Positions 59,901 to 64,000 of a DNA stretch of 64,000 nucleotides are shown here, piece after piece (the first letter of the stretch is position 1; each line of letters opens with the position of its first letter). This stretch comes from Acestrorhynchus altus (Eukaryota; Chordata; Actinopteri; Characiformes; Acestrorhynchidae), in contig CM067521.1 of the NCBI GenBank assembly GCA_034509495.1, forward strand, positions 19,155,039-19,219,038, read 5' to 3'. The position numbers were made by a program, and so were the translations under genes. The notes beneath the pieces were generated by a model. That model was not told the DNA's origin and searched no databases. It worked only from the letters and a program-made list of their open reading frames with translations.

Positions 59901-62900
59901 GCAGAGTTGTTTATGTTTGAAGGAACAGAGATTCCACTTGTTCCATCATGTGCCATCTTCATCACTATGAACCCAGGCTACGCTGGACGAACTGAACTGC
60001 CCGACAACCTAAAGGTAAAATTTTGAATTAAACTTAAATTGGCTCTTACACACCAGTCATGGAAAGAGCATCTAGAGTGGGTTCCACTTGGAATGATACA
60101 TTAGTAACAGCATTAATTATGTAACATATTGTTAATGGTAAATTTTGACTTTCAGGCTCTGTTCCGTCCTGTTGCTATGATGGTTCCGGACTATGCCATG
60201 ATTGCGGAGATTTCCTTATACTCCTTTGGTTTCAGTGATGCCAAAGTGTTGTCCAAAAAGATCACCAGCACCTTCAAGCTCTCTTCTGAACAGCTCAGCT
60301 CTCAGGTTTAATTTTCTATCTGTGGTCCAATATATATAGAGTTAGTACATTAGTGATGCATATTGTAGTTGTAAACAATTCATTGATACAGTTGTAGTCT
60401 ACTGTACACAGAAACACACAGAAAGTTCCAATTCTACACACAATGCTAATCCATTTTACTATGTGTGTATGTTATGTGCTCTGTTGGGCAGGATCACTAT
60501 GACTTTGGTATGAGAGCTGTGAAAACAGTCATCTCTGCTGCAGGAAACTTAAAGAGGGAGAATCCTGACATGAATGAGGTAATAGTCACACTTTTTTAAT
60601 GACTGCATTCACAGCTTGGTAGCACTATAATTACCAAACACATGTGAACAGAACTGGGACACCTGTTTATTCATTTCTTTCATAATTAGGGCTATTAAAA
60701 ATGAGTTCTGTTGCACATTTGTTGTTACCAAGAGCAGCCTGTTTAATTCCAGGGAGTACAGAGAGGTTGGAAAATGGTTATGTAAAAACAAATTATCTTT
60801 GGCACATAAACCCATACAAATATCTGGATAAAATGAAAGAAAATTTGTCTTTTAAGTACCATTTGAACAAATGAAGTAGAGATACAGTAAATCCACATTT
60901 AAAGTAAAGCTCAAGAAAGGCCTCTTCTTCTGCAGGAGTTGATCTGTCTTCGCGCAATCAGAGATGTAAATGTGCCCAAGTTCCTGCAGGATGACCTCAA
61001 GCTCTTCCATGGCATTGTGTCAGACCTCTTCCCCAAAATCCAGGAGGAGACCATCAACTATGGCAAACTAGAGGAGTCAATCCGCAATGTCTGCAAAGAC
61101 AAGTGTCTAAAAGATGTTGATGGTAAGATCAGGAAGCTGTTTTGGATTCAGAGCGAAGCTGCAGTTGTTGTGCTGCTACAACTATACAGTCAAACTTTGC
61201 AAAGATTTTGACACTTATGTTTATGAGTTTTAGTTGGTTTTGTGAGTGGCTGAGTGAACAAATCCTCTTTTTCAATTTAAATTTTAATACTTTAATTTCT
61301 TTGTGAGACAATGGCAATGTAACATGTTTTCTGTTAGTGACATTTTGTACTGTTTTCCAGGCTATATTACAAAGATCATTCAGCTATATGAGACTACAGT
61401 GGTTAGACACGGTCTGATGTTAGTGGGGCCATCAGGCTCAGGTAAAACTAAGGTAAGGATACCCTAATGAACTCTATTATACTCTTTAACACAACCCTTG
61501 ATTTGGTAATCATGTTTGATCTCATTGTCACTTAAGCTTTCATGTTTGATTGTCTGAATGACAGAGCACTTTATATTTATTTTTACTTCTGAAATATTTA
61601 TAGGGCTTTGTTTTTGCCTGTATAACTTACATTGTAACTCCTTGCTTCTGTTGAGTCAGTACAAACTGATCATCAGGCAGTGGTGATCACACCCCATACC
61701 CCACACCTAAAGCCTCATGTTTTTTTTCTTTGCCTGTCAGTGTTACGAGGTGCTGGGGGCAGCCATGACTGCTCTGCAGGGTCAGCCCTCGGTCAGTGGC
61801 GGAGTGTACGAGTCTGTGCAGACATACGTCCTCAACCCAAAGTCCATCACCATGGGGCAGCTGTATGGAGAGTTTGACCCTCTGACCCACGAGTGGTGCG
61901 TTGCTGGTTAACATTTCACAAGCATAGACATACTATAATCAGTTTACTGAAACTAACACTGATAACACTGGTTCCACTGACACATGTCAAGAAGTGGATA
62001 TATTAGTCAGGAAGTAAGCAGTCAGTTCTGAAAATGTTAAAGCAGGAAAATGGGCAAGTGCCCCCATCATGGATGTTGTGGACAATTAGACTGGTGATTT
62101 AAGCATAGTTGATCAGCATATATCTACATTTTTTCAGTGATGTGATTAAGATGGGATTTCTGACTGGTGTGTGTGTGTGTGTGTGTCTGTGTGATTAGGA
62201 CCGATGGTATTCTGTCTTCACTGATCCGTGTTGGATCCTCAACGATGGATGAAGTGAAGAAGTGGTATGTGTTTGATGGTCCAGTGGATGCTGTGTGGAT
62301 TGAGAACATGAACACAGTGCTGGACGACAATAAGAAGCTGTGCTTGAGTTCAGGGGAGATCATCAAGCTTACAGATGTGAGTTCACGCTCATAGAATTTC
62401 TATGTATGTGTTTACATAAAATTACACCAGGATTCTAACTCTGTCCATGTCTGCAGGTGATGACACTGATGTTTGAAGTGCAGGACCTGGCTGTGGCCTC
62501 CCCAGCCACAGTGTCCCGATGTGGGATGGTGTATTTGGAGCCCAGTATTCTGGGGCTCTCCTCTTTTACTGAGTGCTGGCTACGCACGATCCCCACTCTG
62601 CTACAGCCACACACTCAGCAGCTCAACTCACTCTTCATCCGATTCCTACAGGTCAGTCTGGGTGGTTTGAACACTAAGGGATGGATCCCATTGCATAGAC
62701 TAATCCAAGTTATAGATAATGTTGAATATACCCAACTGAGTCTGCGTGTTTGTGTGTGTGTGATCTTAGGATTCCATCACATTTGTGCGGACGTCAGTTA
62801 CTGAAGTGATAACCTCAATGGACAGTAATCTGACGTGCTCTCTGCTCAAACTGATGGACTGTTTCTTCCAGCCATTCATTCCTCAAGAGGTCAGACACAC

Positions 62901-63177
62901 AGTTGTGTTTTTTTTTTTATTAAATGGAACAATAATCATGGTGTTGATATTGTATATCTCAGCAAACATTTGCACGTGAGATGTATTGATGGATTTTTAA
63001 ATGTTTGTGTGTGTACAGGGAGAGAGGCCTCCTCCTCAGGAGAAGTTGGACCGTGTGTGTGAACTGATTGAGCCATGGTTTATCTTCTCTCTTATATGGA
63101 GTGTCGGAGCCACTGGAGATGCTGCCAGCTATCAACACTTCAGCACCTGGCTCAGGGACAAGATGGCCCAGGAAAAG
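43597..63177 (+). CDS. dnah1: Dynein axonemal heavy chain 1 (5' part, 39 exons; continues past the window)
   Basis: About 2056 residues from the probable ATG (43597) to the exon ending 63177, in 39 phase-consistent exons; the full protein is about 4260 aa in human. DNAH1 is a heavy chain of single-headed inner-arm dynein in motile cilia and sperm flagella, where its AAA+ ring hydrolyses ATP to slide doublet microtubules. Order seen: N-terminal tail, linker (about 930-1440), AAA1 with Walker A GPAGTGKT (about 1498-1505) and Walker B CFDEF, AAA2 with Walker A GPSGSGKT (about 1779-1786). The N-terminal phrases RRRLEYQKFDISELLDEMG, GIDSNQLVP and YWVSRIRLMFCAEDP mark DNAH1 rather than DNAH3/7/12. 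ATG 43597 is the first in-frame ATG, with A at -3; a 5' untranslated exon is likely. No frame breaks. One intron appears to use a GC donor. Confidence 0.95.
46479..46580 (+). other. Probable GC-AG intron in dnah1
   Basis: The donor reads CCAAG|GCAAGT and the acceptor CCCCAG|ATCTG. Using GC at 46479 keeps phase 1 and joins AQGNQG to DLQANQYWVSRIRL. The nearest GT, four bases on, would shift the frame and lose the conserved YWVSRI segment. AG|GCAAGT is the standard consensus of the minor GC-AG class spliced by U2. Confidence 0.8.
46990..47185 (-). repeat. tRNA-derived SINE (family B), copy 3 (dnah1 intron)
   Basis: On the minus strand it starts GGCTCCAAGTGACTCAGTGG then TCTAATTCGCTAGCACTATG, with TTTGAATCCC as a B-box-like site. 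The clearest tRNA-like head of the three copies. Confidence 0.6.
47680..47850. repeat. Dispersed repeat shared with 33420-33850 (dnah1 intron)
   Basis: CACAGGTGTGGTCTGATTAC, GGGTCATGGCACAGTG and GTTCTGAGAGGCTAC match the 33480-33580 interval in order. It is probably a Tc1-like element fragment; the class is not certain. Confidence 0.45.
48247..48771 (+). mobile_element. Internally deleted Tc1-like transposon (dnah1 intron)
   Basis: Left terminus 48251-48277 (GGTTGGACAATGAAACTGAA...) and right terminus 48741-48767 are perfect 27-bp inverted repeats. Inside, a frame reads IPEFKRGQFGRLAGASVTKT then ASLCDVSRATVSRVMS, the helix-turn-helix N-terminus of a Tc1 transposase, and later a C-terminal scrap ending HTNKLLWSKTR. 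The catalytic middle is missing. Near-identical termini suggest recent activity. Confidence 0.85.
49370..53618 (+). CDS. dnah1: dnah1 exons 9-17: tail/stem region
   Basis: Exons: 49370-49581, 49677-49975, 50443-50593, 50743-50936, 51170-51395, 52331-52450, 52626-52708, 53082-53223 and 53463-53618 (residues about 399-926). Conserved phrases include IIALSKVKAECNRVAAMSLF, DSLRFLVQDSLADLAQLLLD, GVHYSTPLENFE, SLPSSIIIGPFVVGVESV, KLYEKPNSIEELTELREWMK and NRAHEAANEVRRIGKQLKE. The stem carries binding sites for intermediate or light chains in axonemal dyneins generally. All donors are GT. Confidence 0.95.
51590..52260. repeat. Degenerate tandem repeat in dnah1 intron 13
   Basis: Three units (about 51600, 51755, 51875) share a GCAGAGCT-TCCA-GCAGTT segment followed by GATTTTTACTTTCTGGACCT and AATTTGCCA. 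A fourth partial (TTTTTTGGACCTGAATTTTC) lies near 52220. Spacing is about 120-170 bp. Between units ACAACCTTCT-like phrases also recur. Confidence 0.6.
54578..58279 (+). CDS. dnah1: dnah1 exons 18-26: linker region
   Basis: Exons: 54578-54776, 55225-55478, 55734-55946, 56089-56253, 56357-56478, 56791-56896, 57071-57250, 57365-57505 and 58116-58279 (residues about 927-1440). The linker swings across the AAA ring to make the power stroke. Diagnostic segments are LLDDHIVMTQSMSFSPYKKP, WLYLEPIFSSDDI, RFYFLSDDELLEILSQTKDP, HLRKCFENIAR and RTQWVLSWPGQVVIAGCQ; the RFYFLSDDELLEILSQ phrase is a near-invariant dynein linker signature. Confidence 0.96.
54802..55130 (+). mobile_element. Tc1-like transposon remnant (dnah1 intron)
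   Basis: It starts GTTTGTGAACAAACCTTCTA then ATGAATGCATTCAGCTAC, contains TCTAGTCCCTGTAGAGAAGT and GTTCTCTGGATTAATGGTGC, and ends AGTAGAAAGCCTTCCC. These are ordered phrases of the common fish Tc1 element, heavily deleted inside. Confidence 0.6.
56920..56988. repeat. (TC)n(AC)n compound microsatellite in a short dnah1 intron
   Basis: About 21 TC then 13 CA dinucleotides begin 24 nt after the donor of the exon ending 56896 and fill 40% of a 174-bp intron. Confidence 0.95.
58368..60578 (+). CDS. dnah1: dnah1 exons 27-32: AAA1, the main ATPase module
   Basis: Exons: 58368-58481, 59341-59529, 59630-59735, 59901-60014, 60156-60305 and 60492-60578 (residues about 1441-1694). They read YGYEYLGNSGRLVITPLTDR, Walker A GPAGTGKT, NCSDQLDF, Walker B WACFDEFNRIDVEVLSV, sensor I ITMNPGYAGRTELPDN, and FRPVAMMVPDYAMIAEISLY. 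All catalytic residues expected of an active AAA1 are present. Confidence 0.98.
60936..63177 (+). CDS. dnah1: dnah1 exons 33-39: AAA2 module, to window edge
   Basis: Exons: 60936-61122, 61361-61452, 61741-61895, 62199-62376, 62457-62651, 62770-62889 and 63019-63177 (residues about 1695-2056). They read CLRAIRDVNVPKFL, Walker A GPSGSGKT, YVLNPKSITMGQLYGEFD, Walker B-type VWIENMNTVLDDNKKLCL, SPATVSRCGMVYLEP and LIEPWFIFSLIWSVGATGD. The next exons (rest of AAA2/AAA3 onward) lie beyond 64000. Confidence 0.97.
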
Positions 63178-64000
63178 GTGCTCAGTCTAGAAAGATCATT
63201 GCCATAAGCAATGTTACTGAATATGTATACATTAATTGGGTATGGTAATATGTCTGACTACTTTGCTGACCCTTCATTTCCTGTCTGCTCTCCTTTCCTC
63301 TGCTAATCTGTATCTCATAGTGTCTGTAAATGTACCTGAAGATCTGACTAGCTTCACATTTATCAACATGGTTACCAGATCAGCAGATTCTAAAAGAGAA
63401 AGTTTCATTAAAGCAGTGGTTCACAATCCTGGTCCTAGAGTACCAATGCCTTACAGATTTTTGAGTTTCCCATAATTCCAGCACACCTGATCCCACTAAT
63501 GAACTAACTTGCTGAGAAGAACTGGGTGTGTTATAGCAGGAAAACCCAGATTGAGAACCACTGTATTAAAGTTTTTGGACACAGCCAGCTGTTAATTATT
63601 TGCTCTAGTAGCCTGATCTAAACACTAGCTCACTGAACTCCACAATGAAACCAGATCTAACCAGTTCCACAATTAAAACTTAAGTTCTAAATAAACTAAT
63701 CACAGTACACACAACTCGTACACGTACCTGCTATTATTCACATATTTCTATTTACTCCCTGAGATAGCATTTCATTTCAGCCATTTCATTTACTGTATAA
63801 AATCTCCTGTCACTTGCCATTCAAGCCACTGCTACTTTTAGCCCATCTAGAACACATGCCGCCCACAGGGAAGTACTGCGGCATGACAGGGAATTACAAT
63901 CTTAAATCTCCTTATCATGGAAAGTTAATTTATTATCATAATTTCATTCAAAGAGGTAAACTGACATACATTAAATTTGTTTTATATAAAATTACATTCC
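63178..64000. other. dnah1 intron 39, partial
   Basis: No further exon is seen before the window ends. Confidence 0.6.
63411..63575. mobile_element. MITE with inverted GCAGTGGTTC ends (dnah1 intron)
   Basis: The left end AAGCAGTGGTTCACAATCC and the right end, inversely AATACAGTGGTTCTCAATCTG, are inverted repeats of about 20 bp. The core contains CAGCACACCTGATCCCAC, seen in many small fish elements. Confidence 0.6.

Overview
The window reads as ordinary vertebrate nuclear DNA, almost certainly from a teleost fish. It has short exons in long AT-rich introns, GT-AG splice sites, many Tc1/mariner-like, hAT-like, tRNA-SINE and LINE relics, and microsatellites. Three protein-coding genes can be traced exon by exon. 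The SINE and Tc1 types fit an otophysan fish (characin or catfish type), but that is inference.

Layout: (1) 2290-4493, + strand, chchd4/MIA40, three exons, complete at 150 aa, with a striking tandem repeat running into its promoter. (2) 6961-11261, - strand, decayed exons of a multicopy teleost family resembling 'SAMD3-like' uncharacterised proteins, with frameshifts, stops and an exon order that cannot belong to one gene. (3) 14345-25597, - strand, ntn4 (netrin-4), ten exons, complete at 621 aa: signal peptide, laminin N-terminal domain, three laminin EGF-like repeats, linker and NTR domain. (4) 25.6-37.8 kb, a gene-poor stretch of repeats and microsatellites. (5) 37882-41700, + strand, broken dynein heavy chain exons (AAA3/AAA4 and AAA6 regions, DNAH1-like), interrupted by a LINE 3' end. 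(6) 43145-64000, + strand, the 5' half of dnah1, an axonemal inner-arm dynein heavy chain. Here 39 phase-consistent exons give about 2056 residues, from the probable start through the AAA2 module. The gene runs off the right edge.

The genes do not form one pathway: chchd4 serves mitochondrial intermembrane-space import, ntn4 is a secreted basement-membrane ligand, and dnah1 is a ciliary motor. I found no clearly undescribed system. The most useful leads are the DNAH1-like pseudogene just upstream of intact dnah1 on the same strand, a near-perfect RFX X-box at a transposon edge about 450 bp before the dnah1 start codon, a probable GC-AG intron in dnah1, and the tandem repeat abutting chchd4.

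All exon borders were set by hand from splice consensus, reading-frame continuity and remembered family similarity. No alignment or database search was run.
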